The notes under the pieces were generated by a model, which was given only the letters and a program-made list of their open reading frames with translations, was not told the DNA's origin and searched no databases. A stretch of 64,000 nucleotides of DNA from positions 163,256,080-163,320,079 of the forward strand of contig NC_080670.1 in assembly GCF_030247195.1 (NCBI RefSeq), given 5' to 3'. Position numbers and translations under genes: made by a program. Below, in pieces: positions 21,701-32,970 of this stretch; position 1 is the stretch's first letter, and each line of letters begins with the position of its first letter. The DNA comes from Topomyia yanbarensis (Eukaryota; Arthropoda; Insecta; Diptera; Culicidae).

Positions 21701-23129
21701 TAACAATGAATTTGACAGCTTCGTACAATTATGATAGCATACTGCAGCTATCATATTTCTTTTACAAAATTTCTTAAATTCGCAGATTTCAGACGAAAAA
21801 TAATGAATCTAGCAATAATAGCTTATTGGAACTGGTTGCAATGAAAAACGTTATTTGGTAGTACGTTCATCTCTATTATATTTTTGTTGCAAATTTGATT
21901 CTGATGAATAGGCTGTTATGCTGGCCAAATTTGCTAGAAACATGTAGTATGTGATAAAAATGGTGGATTGATAAGTACCAGATAAATGTTGGCGAAATGT
22001 GTGTTAATATTATGTGCATTATAGCAACATATCTAAATATGACAAAGAAATTGGCTGCGCTGCCAACCTCCCTAGCTGCATACAGTCATTTGTCATCTGG
22101 CACAAGAAACGCTAGATAACCAAAAATATGAAGCTAGTCATCTCTTCTTGTCTTAGGTTTAATACCCTAATAGAAGAGAAGACAATCGCGTAGCTAATTT
22201 GATCCAGTCCTAACCTCAATATTGAACCAGCTTCTGATTGGTCGCTTAGCCAGTCAAGAGCGTTCATAATATTTATAAACGGGATAAAAAACAGTGCTGC
22301 TGAATCTATTCTGGCTAGTTTTCATAAACATCAACATTCAAATATATTGAATAAAAGTCCAGACTGACGATATAGCTACGTGTATCGTTAATTTAATTTT
22401 CAAATGCTGTTAATATTATGAATTCTTGGTACAGGTGCGATCTTTGAGGTACAGTTATTTTCAGCAATGGTGCAAAGCATGCAAAAAAAATCTGACAACG
22501 ATGAACGCTTATTGTCTTTAGATTTTCGGCAGGGCTTAGTACAGAAAATTAAGAAGCGCAAGAAGCCTGTTGTCGTCTCTTCTCTTAGGGTTTACCCGGA
22601 TCTAATTTGACTGGTGCTTACTGGGTAAATTGAAAGCAGATCTATTCATTTGAGAGGATCAAACGAAGGAGGTTGAATATGAATTGCGACCTAGGAGCAG
22701 ATCACTTGTGAGGCATTTTGAAAAATCAGCGAAATTAAATTTCTTTCCATCAAAATAGAAATTCAAAATGTATTTTGCGTTGCGTGCAATGTATTTTGCG
22801 TTGCGTGTAAGACGTCAAAACCCTACAAAAAACTAGCTCTATATTCAACACAACGTCGAATAAAGTGGATCAGCGTAGGACGATTGTTAAACTTTTGTGC
22901 GAGGGAGTGCAAAGTTGATAAAAAAATGGAAATTAAATGCATTTTTCTAATTTGATGCAAATTTGTTATACATTCTTAGAGTGATCTGCCCCTAAATTGC
23001 GACTCATTTGAAAGCAACGGTGAGTGAAGTGCCATGAACCGAGCTTCAGATCAACAGCAACTGATGCGTTAAATGAATATGAATGCTACCGTAAACGACT
23101 GATTGACTGCGTTCATTCAGTTTCGATTG
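21701..23129. other. No gene recognised
   Basis: AT-rich. A small direct duplication of AATGTATTTTGCGTTGCGTG occurs at about 22768-22808. A promoter- or gene-like structure was not seen. Confidence 0.4.
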
Positions 23130-24860
23130 AATGAAATGAAATTTTACTGCCTTGGTCCCCGGCAATTAACTCACTCTACTCCGACTGAGAGTGCCCCGGT
23201 GGAGGAATTTCTCCCGAAACTGATACCCGTTTCCTTGAGCCATTTAGTCCCCAGCTTTTTCGGATGCTTCCCGGCAGTGAAAATACTCTACTTTGAACGG
23301 GGTTCCCCGGCGACGGAATTTCATTGGGCAACTATGTCCGTTCCGTGAGCCACCTAACTCTCAGCTTTGTCGCGAAATACTCTGATAATCCCCGCACAGT
23401 TGGACAAAATGCTACTTTCGACGTTCAAAACCTTTAGCATCCTGGTTATATATCCAGGAGGATATAGTAAAGTGCCTACAGTAAAGAATCTTGGATGAAA
23501 ATGAGCATTATTTTTAAAACTTTGGTTTTGATCTAAAATGGTAGGAATTGCTCTAGATCATTTATATCTTTTGACAGAGGCGACCTATCAAAAAAATTTC
23601 TTCGGTGAAGTTGTTTGTTTTGATATTTTTAACATACGTACCAAAGGCAATTCTACTATATAATCTATGTAGCTGGCGCAATATGACATTTAAACACAAT
23701 ACTCGAGATAATGTATATTAACATTTTAAATGAAAAAATCCCTGGAATTTCTTTTTTATTTCTAAATCTTCAAAAATATATACTATGTCGGCATGAAGTA
23801 CTAAGTCACTTTACGCTTGTTCGGACATGCCGCAGACTCAGGTAATTCGCATTTCAAATGTCAAAGTATCCTGACTTCTACGGTAGAAGACAAAGGGTTA
23901 AGTTACCGAGAAACTCTAAGCTTACTCATATAACCCTATTCAACGCTTCTCTAAACTTCCTTCCTTCAACTTCTTGCTCTTCCTTGAGTACTATAGTTCT
24001 TCATATTAAACAATATACTTCACACTCTCTTGTCCCTTGCTAATTAAATTCCGGTACAACAGTTAGAAATTGACGACTATCCACGCTTATAAAAAAGGGA
24101 AAAAAATCATTTTCTCGAGTTTGTTTTTAATGGCTACATGACACTACATAGGTCATAGAGTATATGAGTCTTTTGTACACGTGTAAAAAATATCAAACAA
24201 ATTGCTTTACTGAAGAAAGTTTTTCGACAGAACATCTCTGTCAAAAGATATAACTGATCTAGATCAGTTCCTATTTATCTGGATCAAAACCAAAAAATAA
24301 AAAATAATGCTCATTTCCATTCAAAAATAAAAAATAATGCTCATTTCTATTCAAAATAATGCTCATTTCCATTCTGCTGAAGACACTAATTCTCCGAGAT
24401 ACATACATAGTATGTTTGAGGTTTTGAGCATCAAAAGTAGCATTCTGACCCACTGTGATCAGGCGGTGAATCTGTCCGACCGGAAATTCCCCGGCGGTGG
24501 ATTCCTCCCAATACCGATGCTCGTTTTCGGAAGCCATTTAGCTCCTCGCTTCATCGTGGGCCAGCCGGTAGGTGCCGAGATCTGCCCAGCGATTCCCGGT
24601 GGAACGTGGCTTCCGGCTCCGTGGTGTCCCTACCACCCGCCGCTGACTGTTCGACGTGATCTACTCGCTCTGGTCCCAGGCGATGGATCTAGCTCACTTC
24701 ACGGCGACACGTAAGGTGCACTTATTCAAACAGTTAGCTCTGGTCATTAGTTCGTTGATTTTTTGTCTTATTTCTCTGCAATACCACTAGGATCAGCGCA
24801 ACTACTCCACTGACGGTATTCCACATCCTTTGTTCTTTACACATCTCTTGCACGAAGCTC
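23130..24860 (-). repeat. R1-clade LINE 3' end, minus orientation, split by an insertion
   Basis: 23130-23394 and 24458-24720 carry the 3' UTR module of the R1-type LINE in reverse (CCCGGTGGAGGAATTTCTCC, GAGCCATTTAGTCCCCAGC; then CCCCGGCGGTGGATTCCTCC, GAAGCCATTTAGCTCCTCG). Upstream on the - strand, 24730-24860 encodes VVALILVVLQ preceded by MWNTVSG, resembling the C-terminus of R1-clade ORF2 (compare 26.6-27.0 kb). The element is interrupted at 23395-24457. Confidence 0.6.
23395..24457. mobile_element. Inverted-repeat DNA element inside R1 UTR (1063 bp)
   Basis: The ends CACAGTTGGACAAAATGCTAC and GTAGCATTCTGACCCACTGTG pair, continuing into TTTCGACGTTCAAAACC / GGTTTTGAGCATCAAAA. A second inverted block (ATGAAAATGAGCATTATTTT near 23495 with its partner near 24300, and ATATCTTTTGACAGAG near 23566 with CTCTGTCAAAAGATAT near 24237) makes arms of roughly 250-300 bp. 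No transposase and no clear target duplication. Confidence 0.55.
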
Positions 24861-25390
24861 ACTGCGCTTAGAGACGGTATATCTCTGCGCCGCTTTGGAC
24901 CGGCAACTTTATTTGTCGGGACCTTGTTGCTACTCCAACGTATACGTCTTTGCACTACGTTGTCAGTTGTTGTCCTGGTTATTCCACGGGCAAACCGGTA
25001 CAATGCCGAGGCTGGTCAGGTGGTTCCAGGTCGAGCATAGTGTCCGGTACGCTGGGGTGCCAACAATCCCAAACCACTACACACGCCACTCACCTATTCC
25101 TCGGCGATGGACGTAGTTTACACCGACGGAGAGTTCCCCGGCGGTGGAAGTTCTCCCCAAAATTGCTTCTTCTGCGGCTTTCACGGGCCAACCAGTAGAG
25201 TGCCGACGTCGGCCCGGCGAGTCCGGTCGCAAATTTGCTCCGAGGACCCGATGCAACTTTACATCAACCATCCAGGTTTCATGCCTTTCATCTCTTCCGT
25301 TCACATCTCCACTTTATTCAGAGTTTCGCTGGTCATCAGTAAAGCCGACGATCTGAACTTCCCTGAGCAGTTCCAGTGTTAACACTTAAT
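24861..25390 (-). repeat. Second R1-clade 3' UTR-type fragment, minus orientation
   Basis: GTTTACACCGACGGAGAGTT, CCCCGGCGGTGGAAGTTCTC and the GGGCCAACCAGTAGAGTGCC stretch resemble, in reverse, the UTR modules at 26986-27300. It may be a second copy abutting the first, or a rearranged part of it. No coding. Confidence 0.45.
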
Positions 25391-26069
25391 TATACATCAT
25401 ATTCCACGGCTTTGGGTCGGGTATGGAGGGACTCCCACTGTAATTCCAATCAATATCTGCTTCAAAAGTTGGTATAGTTTGCTCTGAGCTCAAACGAAGA
25501 AAATTTAACATACTTAAGATTGCGACATTCTCAAGCCACCTGGATATTACGCATTTTGGTGGACATGCTGCTTAGTGATGTGACAATTGCCTTGACAAAT
25601 CAAGGGAATCAGGAAGCAGGAGCAGCGATGACAACACAACAAGCACCCGGTTTAGCTCAGTAGTTCCAGCACACAGGTGGAACTGAAGCGACTCCAAAGG
25701 TGGACAATCGTTCTGGAAGGAAAGACAACCTCAGCCTAGGGACGACTATTCCAGTAGGTAGTTCACCGTTAAGGCAAGGTCGGGATAGAAGGATGTCGTA
25801 ACTAGACATAACAGGCACACGTTCGCATCGTTTTAGTGCTGCACAAAATGCGGTTTCCGGACTATCTGTGCAAGGTTCGGAAAAGTTACTTCCAGAACCG
25901 AGTACTGGTCTAACAAACGAAGGTGGGGTAGAGGTCGATTAGAGTCACGAAGGTAGTATAACAGGGCTCCGAACCCAACGCTCTCGAATGTAATGTGCAA
26001 CGGAGTATTGGAGAGTGCCCAGGGGAGTTGAGCTCGCCGGCTTTGCAAATAATTTTGTCCTGATGATAA
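25391..26069. other. No gene recognised
   Basis: The - strand 25833-26168 is open but shows no domain. The right part probably belongs to the RT of the following LINE (the frame is lost). Confidence 0.35.
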
Positions 26070-26985
26070 CCGGCTCACCACAAGACCAAAGTAATGCTGG
26101 TCAGCAACCGTAAAAAAATTCAGCGTGTCGTGATCAGCGTCGGGGTGCAATCTATCCCATCGATGCATGCGCTGAAGCGCCTGGTTGTGATGGTCGACGA
26201 TTGGTTAAATTACAACACCCATGTCGACTATGTATGTGAGAAGGCTGTAAGGGCAACTAACGTATTGGCAAGGATCATGCCAAGTAAGGGAGGAGCAAGA
26301 GGCAGCACGAGACGTCTTCTGGCATGTGATTCATCCTCAATACTAAGTATGACCGACCTGGGCCGCTGCGCTGAACTCGAAGCGGAACCGGACGAAGTTG
26401 ACAAGCACGTTTCGTCTAATGGCTGTTCGTGTCGCGAATGCGTACAGAACGATATCGTCGGAGGCGTTATGCGTAATTTCCGGAATGATTCCCATCTGCA
26501 TCACTCTGGCTGAGGGCGTGGAATGCTACCAGCGGAGAAATGCACGTAATGCAAGGAGATTGGTCCGAGCGGAATCGTTGGCTAAGTCGCAGCAAAAGTG
26601 GGACAACGCTGAGAAAGGAAGGTGAGCCCACCGACTCATCCCAAATGTGTCTTGGCTTGGGTAGATAGGAAGCATAGCTTGGGTACAAAGGAAGCATGGA
26701 GAGGTGAACTTCCATTTGACACAGTTTTCGTCCAGGCACGGATGCTTCCGGAAGTAGCTGCATCGGTTTGGTCACGCTTCGTCACCTCTTTACCCGGAGT
26801 TTGTGAACGTGCAAGAGACACCGGAACATGTGGTTCGAAGAAGTCCGAAGGGGCGTGACAGTGGACAATATCGTCGAAGAGTTGTTCCACGACGAGCATA
26901 TCTTGGACGCTGTCAACAGAGTGGTTACGAGCATAACTCTCCAAGCTGCAGATAAGGTGGCGAATGGATCAACAAAGTAAAGCCA
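26070..26985 (+). pseudogene. R1-clade LINE ORF2, C-terminal part of RT and downstream region
   Basis: The frame around 26090-26280 reads KVMLVSNRKK, then ALKRLVVMVDDWLNYNTHV and KAVRATNVLARIMPS, the standard region after the catalytic box of R1-group reverse transcriptases. After a frame change, 26398-26625 reads FRLMAVRVANAYRTISSEAL, ISGMIPICITLAEGVECY and WDNAEKGR; then HGEVNFHLTQF, HRFGHASSPLYPEF and QETPEHVV follow in other frames. Several shifts and stops. The upstream endonuclease and most of RT are gone. Confidence 0.75.
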
Positions 26986-27715
26986 TTGGCTAGAACGCCG
27001 CCATGGAACCACAAATCGGGTTTCGGGAGAAATTCTGCCACCGGGGAACTCTTCGATGGTGTAGACTGGGTCCACCGCCGGAGACCCACTTGAGTAGTAC
27101 GCGACGTAGCACCGGGTTCGGGTCGTCGGGGCGCCAACGAAAGAAATTCCGTTGCCGGGAAACTCACAGTCGGAACAGGATAATATCTGAGTTGATCTCG
27201 ATAAAGCTGGGAGTTAAATGGCTCAAAGAAGCGGTTATCGGTGCCGAGAGAAATTCTACCGTCGGGGAACTATCGGTTGGAATAGGGTAAGTTCACCGTC
27301 GAGGACTATCCAAGTAGATCGTGATAAGGCTGCGAACTGAATGACTCACGGAAACATGAGCTAAATGGCTCAAGGAATCCGCACCTAAACGGCTAACGGG
27401 GACGAGTGCTAAACGGTGACGTAATCGATGGAGATAAGAATCAAGAAAAGAGTCGAGAGTTAAACCAAAGTTTAAAGGTCGCGCCATTCCATGAACCAAT
27501 GAGACTCCGAGATAGAGCAGAAGAAAGAGGTGCGACGAAGCCCCCCACGATGAAATACCTTGACTTAGTTCCGTGGGGAAGAAAGGCGTGAAAGAGTAAG
27601 GAGTGTTTTTAGTGGCTAGCTACGAACGTGAGTCGTGAGTCCCGTACAATGCCAATACACTACAGGCCAGGAGGCTTTTGAAGATTTTTAACCCTTACTA
27701 TAAAAAGGGACACGA
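26986..27715 (+). repeat. 3' UTR of the R1-clade LINE, with internal modules
   Basis: It contains at least three copies of a CGGGAGAAATTCTGCCACCG / GAGAGAAATTCTACCGTCG-type module alternating with GAGTTAAATGGCTCAA-type words, then GTGAGTCCCGTACAATGCC and GGAGGCTTTTGAAGATTTTT near the end (27600-27695). Reverse-oriented relatives occur at 15396-16870 and 23130-25390. No coding. Confidence 0.6.
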
Positions 27716-27989
27716 GAACAACTCGCGTCGATCGGGGTATACTTCATCGCCCTTCGTCATTCCGCATAAACAGAACAGGAACTTCGGCGATAAGTCGATA
27801 CTCTCCGATTGGGATGAATCAGGCTCACATCACTGGACAAAATTTGAGAGATTGCGAGGTCATTAACGCAATCCAACTCATCAGTTCAGTGAACAGCCGC
27901 GAGTTCGATGTCCAGACGTTCGTGAGGAATACAATCCACTGCGAGACGCTTTGCTGCAGTATTTACTACTTCGGGATTCAAGACCATCA
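27716..27989. other. No gene recognised
   Basis: Probably the 5' (gag) side of the gypsy remnant that follows, but no domain is legible. Confidence 0.3.
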
Positions 27990-29125
27990 CAGGACCGGCT
28001 GATGGTAGAAGAATGTTGAAAGCGGTACAGAACTGGCCATTCAAGTTCCGGGGGGGAAACGATACCTTCTTGTTTGTCACGCCACCAATGAGTAAGGAGA
28101 AGTTATTTATCGTTAAGAAGAACATGAACGCCGACTACTCATCGATCGTCACAGCAGCAAGACAGCATACCATACAGGAAATGGTAGAAATCTTTACCAG
28201 CTACGATGAAACAGGCAGGCAGCGTAGGATTCCCATTTCGCATAGTGCGTTGTTAGAGCCGAATTTTGCTACACCCACAACACCAAGACCGGCACTGTCA
28301 ACAGAGCTTCAACCACGATTCGGTATGGTGCAAGCAGTAGAGATGGAAAAGGCAGGCATACGGGTTGCCGCACAAGACGGATGGACACGAAGAACGCCAC
28401 GGCTGGGAATCTACAGTAAAGAGTGGTGAGTCCCTAGGGTGGAGCTAGGACTTCTAAATACTTTAATTATTAACCATGGACAGGATAATCGCCCACATGC
28501 CATCATCAGTAGGTGATGATCAAGAGGAAACAGATATTCTAGACAGCGGGGCAAACTGCTACTAGGGGGCAGAAACGTAGATATCGTCGAACAGTTAAGC
28601 CTGCGAGAAGAGACAGTAGAAGGAGGAATCAAAACGGCGGATGAAACCCAGCACAGAATCACCCATTTCGCGCGAGTACCGATAGTATTCAATGGCCGAA
28701 ACGAGACCATCCAACTGCTACTAATTCCAACAATTCCAAACTGTGTGATTTGGGATATGAATATCTGGAATAAGTTTGGCGTCAAAACGACTTGCTGTAC
28801 CTTGAAAAAGGAGCTAGATGTGACCGAGCTGAAGGAAGACGAGCCAATGAAGATCCTGAGCGAAGAGCAACAGCTTCGGAAGACAATCGCAAAATTTCCG
28901 GCGGCTTAAGGAAGGCATGGCAGAACAACATTGTACGAGCACAGAGTAGACGTGGTAGATGCGCTGCCCCGCAAACAGCGACACTATCCGATGTCTCCAT
29001 ATGTACTGGAAGAAGTAAACCGCGAGATGATCCGGATGCTGGCTCTGGACGTCATTGCAGAAGCTTGATTCTCTCCGTGGAACAATCCACTGGTGGCAGG
29101 TAAAAACAAAACGGGGAAGTACATA
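27990..29125 (+). pseudogene. Ty3/gypsy retrotransposon gag-pol remnant
   Basis: 28013-28429 is an open gag-like stretch (YSSIVTAARQHTIQEMVEIF). From 28480 the pol frame gives TDILDSGANC, the aspartic protease active site in DSG form (usually DTG or DSG), stops at 28556-28558 and continues in another frame with VIWDMNIWNKFGV (the flap/hydrophobic C-terminus of the protease). After a further shift the start of RT is seen: EHRVDVVDALPRKQRHYPMS, EVNREMIRMLALDVI and FSPWNNPLVAGKN (about 28940-29110). It stops abruptly near 29112 before the RT catalytic box. No LTR was found beside it. The phrase pattern places it in the gypsy group; the lineage is not decided. Confidence 0.75.
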
Positions 29126-29310
29126 CAATCAACACACAGGCTTCAACATTTTCAGTAACACCACAAATTACACCTCGAATGTTTCTAACTCAACATCCAG
29201 CACAACCAACGAAAAAGCACATAGGCCGAGCGAAAAATCACTCGACCATAAGTATCAATTAGGTTTTACACCAACCAACATAACCCTACAAAATGAGCCG
29301 GATGAACTTC

Positions 29311-29435
29311 GTTTGACAACTCTCGGTGGTTTGTTTACATGAATGTTACGTGAGTTCGAATGTAACAGATGAGCATCCGTTGCACTCGCACTCACGCAAG
29401 TGACAAAGTAAACAAACCACCGAGAATTGTCAAAC
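29311..29435. mobile_element. MULE-type MITE with perfect 9-bp target duplication (125 bp)
   Basis: 28-bp inverted ends with one mismatch: GTTTGACAACTCTCGGTGG... (29311-29338) and its complement (29408-29435). The exact direct repeat ATGAACTTC lies at 29302-29310 and 29436-29444. A 9-bp duplication is the mark of Mutator-like elements. The loop is non-coding. Confidence 0.8.
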
Positions 29436-29700
29436 ATGAACTTCATTCATCATGAGTTCATTCGTGTCGTCATCTTGTAGAACTCAATATACCAGCAGTG
29501 ATGGAAGCATGACCTGGCTATTCAGAGGGTAAGACGCTGGTCTCACAAGTCATCATGTATTGCTGACAGTTAACAAAATTTAATGATGACAATAAATATG
29601 GTATGGTGGTCTTCTCGAATTCCTAAAAAGTAAGCCATGAAACGGTTGCTATGGAAGACCTTTTCCCACTAAAATCAGTTCTGAAGTGAGCAAGCTAATA

Positions 29701-29827
29701 CTGATTTCGGTTTTAGATCAGAGTCGCCCTAGGTTCGCTCTAATATTTACAAAATCCATACAAAAGTGACAGCTCAGAGCGAACCTAGAGCGAACCTAGA
29801 GCGACTCGGCTCAAAAAACGAAATCAG
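29701..29827. mobile_element. Short inverted-repeat MITE (127 bp)
   Basis: CTGATTTCG / CGAAATCAG ends, with GAGTCGCCCTAGGTTCGCTC pairing to GAGCGAACCTAGAGCGACTC. A tandem GAGCGAACCTA occurs three times in the right arm. No clear target duplication. Confidence 0.6.
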
Positions 29828-32455
29828 CATAAGAGTGTGAACCCTTCACAGTCTAGCTGTATCAAAACTCAAAACCAGGATTCCATGTACAAAATTTTGT
29901 CCCTTTCAAAGCTACTTAGAAACTTGTCGCAAGCGTTTAAGGAAAGCTTTTTTTATGAAGCTGACGGGATGCAAAAATGCAAGTTTGGCGATCTTACACG
30001 CCTCCCTCTAGAGACCAGCGTTGTCTTTTTCCCATCAAATTTATCTCCAAGCCTGAAGTTTTGTGCTTTTACATCTACGCGAGCCACTGCTTAAAAACAA
30101 AGTTGCGTCACGAAGAAAAGAGCTGAGGTGGAAACTATGCTGGAAAAGTTTTCCCGTTAATCTTAGCTAAAATCGCCAAACTTTTCGTTTCTGCTAACAC
30201 ATTCTGCCCATTTCGTGATTGAGTGAGTTGAAAGTCTAGTACATTCACTATATAGTGTTGCACGCGGAAGCGCAACGAGGAATTGAAGTCCACTTCGGCT
30301 TTGTTAGAAGAGCTGCAGCAAAAGGATAGGAAATTTCACTCGAGTGAACTAGTTTTATCCATGGGAAATCCAATCACAGTGGGTGTCATGTAAAACATCG
30401 CACTATCACCTTTTTCTCTTGATCGCTTCCCGCTCAAGGATAATCCATTCGTTACCATCCAACTTGTAGCTAGCAAATGTGCCTCCGATAACTAAAGCAA
30501 TAAAAAAGATGTTTCGTCCTTCGGCAGAGGCGGCGCCAACCGTAGTTGACCACAGAACTGGACCATGCTGCGGGTTTTTTTCGCTTGGTTGTCCTCCTGT
30601 TACTGTTATTAAGCCAGGCAGTAGCTAGCACTACGAAGAATGAAAAAATGAAAGCTTTTCAATGACGTTCCTTAACGCGCCACCCGGTGCACTCGATGGA
30701 GACGACTACATCCGTCCTTTTGATGAGGGGAGGGAAGCTGAGTTGATACTAATTGGAGTACACGCCTTTCCATGAGAGTTAAATTGTGTAATAGTTAGAG
30801 AAAATCACCACACTTACTCGAACGATGGCTGGCCAGAGAGAACACAAGTTGGATTTTTTTTATTCAGAAACGGCTGTGTGAACATTCAAATGAAAATATG
30901 ATACAAATCAAAGTCGCACTCAAGCTCAAGCGAATGAATAAATAAAGTGAATAAAGTGATACTCCGCTTCGACAGTTTTCATACATCCTATTGTAGATCC
31001 TCTATATCGTCCATTAGTACCGTCTGTTGAGTTAAAACTGGTGGCTATTTCTGTATGGTTTTAGTAAAGATTCGCTCCTGTGACTTTTTACATTTCAAGT
31101 CACCCGATCGAATGCGCCTCTTTGCGCAAAAGTTCCCCTAGTGCCCCCCTCAACACTGTGTTTCCAATTTTTCTTATTGAAATCTTTAATTGTATTCAAG
31201 CTTGCACGCAGGATCCGTACGGTGATTGCTGGATGTATGCTAAAGGCCATTATAAAAAAGAATCTCTTTATAACTTGACAGTCCGTAATCTAGATCAACC
31301 ATCATCTATTTCATGTCAAAAATTTGACTTTGAACGGATTTACTATGCTACTATGCTAGTCTAAAGTTTAATCCACAGAGCATTTGCACCGTCTACCCCG
31401 GATTTCCACCGCAAAACTAAACTCAAATGCGACTCCGAACATTTTAAACTCATTACCCCCACTCGCATCTACTCCCGCTGGAACTTCTCACGTGTCTGAT
31501 AACGTTCTATTTGCATTCGACTTTCCGACAGCGCCAAACGCGAGCAAACTTTTCCCTCTGGCAGGAAGTTAACATAATGAAAATTCTTGCGCGGAAAAAC
31601 AGTCGTAATTATCGGAAGAAAGTGACTGCCGCTCGCCGGCTTGCCTGCGCCCTTTCCCTCCTCCAGTACCTTATAAATTGTCATTCCAGAATTCTAATTT
31701 GTAATTTAAATTAGTAACAATTATAGAAATTTGCCGCTCGTCATTCCATTTGGACTGTCGAAGAAAAGTTCGTCTACGCGACGGAAAGGCAATTGGCTGG
31801 CAAGTCGCCTCCACAACCCGTTTTTCAGGCGAAAATAACTGGTTCGCGCTCCAATCATACGTGCCGGTCGGTACGAGTGTAAGTGGTATAATTTTCATCC
31901 GGCAGTAAATTACGATACGGTTTCGGCATTCTTTACCGATTGCGGTATGTGAGAACTGTCGTTAAGAAAATGAGCCGGAATTGATGCTGCCAGGAAGCTT
32001 GGTACGCGAACTCGACACGAGTTGCTACTCGATTCTCCGTACTTGTTCAAGATCATAAGGTACACATAATTGAGTGTGCCGGAACCGGATAGGGAATGTC
32101 TTGGCGGTTCCTGCAGCCGACTAATTGGAATCTGTCGGATTGTATCTGGGGAAGTTATTTGGTAGGTACAATTATGTACATGTGATAAATGGTGTCATAC
32201 CCAGGCTGCTCTCTACTTTTGTTACTAGCGATTACAGTGAACGATAACTAACAGTCGCACGATCTAGTGTGCATTATCGTGAGAACTAAACTGCCGTTCC
32301 ACGCATAATTGTCCCATGTATATAGGAATATATACTTATAACGGCAGAAAAGACTGTGCCGAAAAAAGGATATCCAAATATGTTCCATTCCAATCTAATA
32401 AAAATGAAATTTGATTCTAATTATTTTTCTCAATTTTTTTATCGAACACATTTCA
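29828..32455. other. No gene recognised
   Basis: Mixed composition, probably host intergenic or intronic. Open stretches at 31080-31364 (+) and 31469-31684 (-) show no domain and no splice-plus-start context I would trust. Confidence 0.4.
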
Positions 32456-32970
32456 TCATCTTCCGGACAAATAAATCATGACTTTGTTTTGGACGCTTTG
32501 GCCTAAAATTTCTTTGAGCTTCTGCATCATCCAAACGGCTTTTCCAGTCTTTCTGAAGACCCTTTTCACGATCGCCCTTACGTAACGTTGTGTGGATCGC
32601 AGCTGAGAGCAATTTGGTCCGATTGGTGTCTTTCTCAACGATGTCTACATCCGTTTCCGTGAGTCAAATGAGAGTTGTTTTGGTGTAGTGCATCGACGCT
32701 AAATCTGGCGAAACCAGCGGAGGGGTACTATTCTTATCATATAAGGGGCTTCTACAGACACTCGGATCGATAAATTGCCGCATTTATAGTTTCGGTAAAG
32801 TAAAAATTGGTAGTCTTCAAACCGCAGAAACATATTGCTTGCCATATCACCAATTATCGAAAAAAAATTCTCCACTTGAGTCGCCCTGTCCCCATCGCTT
32901 GAATCCTCCCCTATAACAGCAGTATAATATTGTGGACCTGTAAAAGTTTCTGAGTTCTCTTTCACATAAG
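32456..32970 (-). pseudogene. Mariner-type (DD37E-like) transposase remnant
   Basis: On the - strand, TYVKENSETFTGPQYYTA (about 32905-32965) matches the region after the first catalytic Asp in DD37E transposases. PDLASMHYTKTTL (about 32665-32710) is the second-Asp box. KTPIGPNCSQLRSTQRYVRA followed by VKRVFRKTGKAV (32550-32635) is the third box, where the expected Glu reads as Gln in the best alignment. Frames change between the boxes, and the N-terminal HTH part and both ends are missing. The same transposase type occurs better preserved at 63072-63993. Confidence 0.65.

Noticed and set aside
27814..28002. Envelope or gag gene just before the gypsy remnant
   Set aside because: No heptads, fusion-like or capsid motif could be read; left unassigned.
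29505..29560. tRNA/SINE-like A-box phrase (TGGCTATTCAGAGGGTAAGA)
   Set aside because: There is no B box or tail nearby; too little to call.
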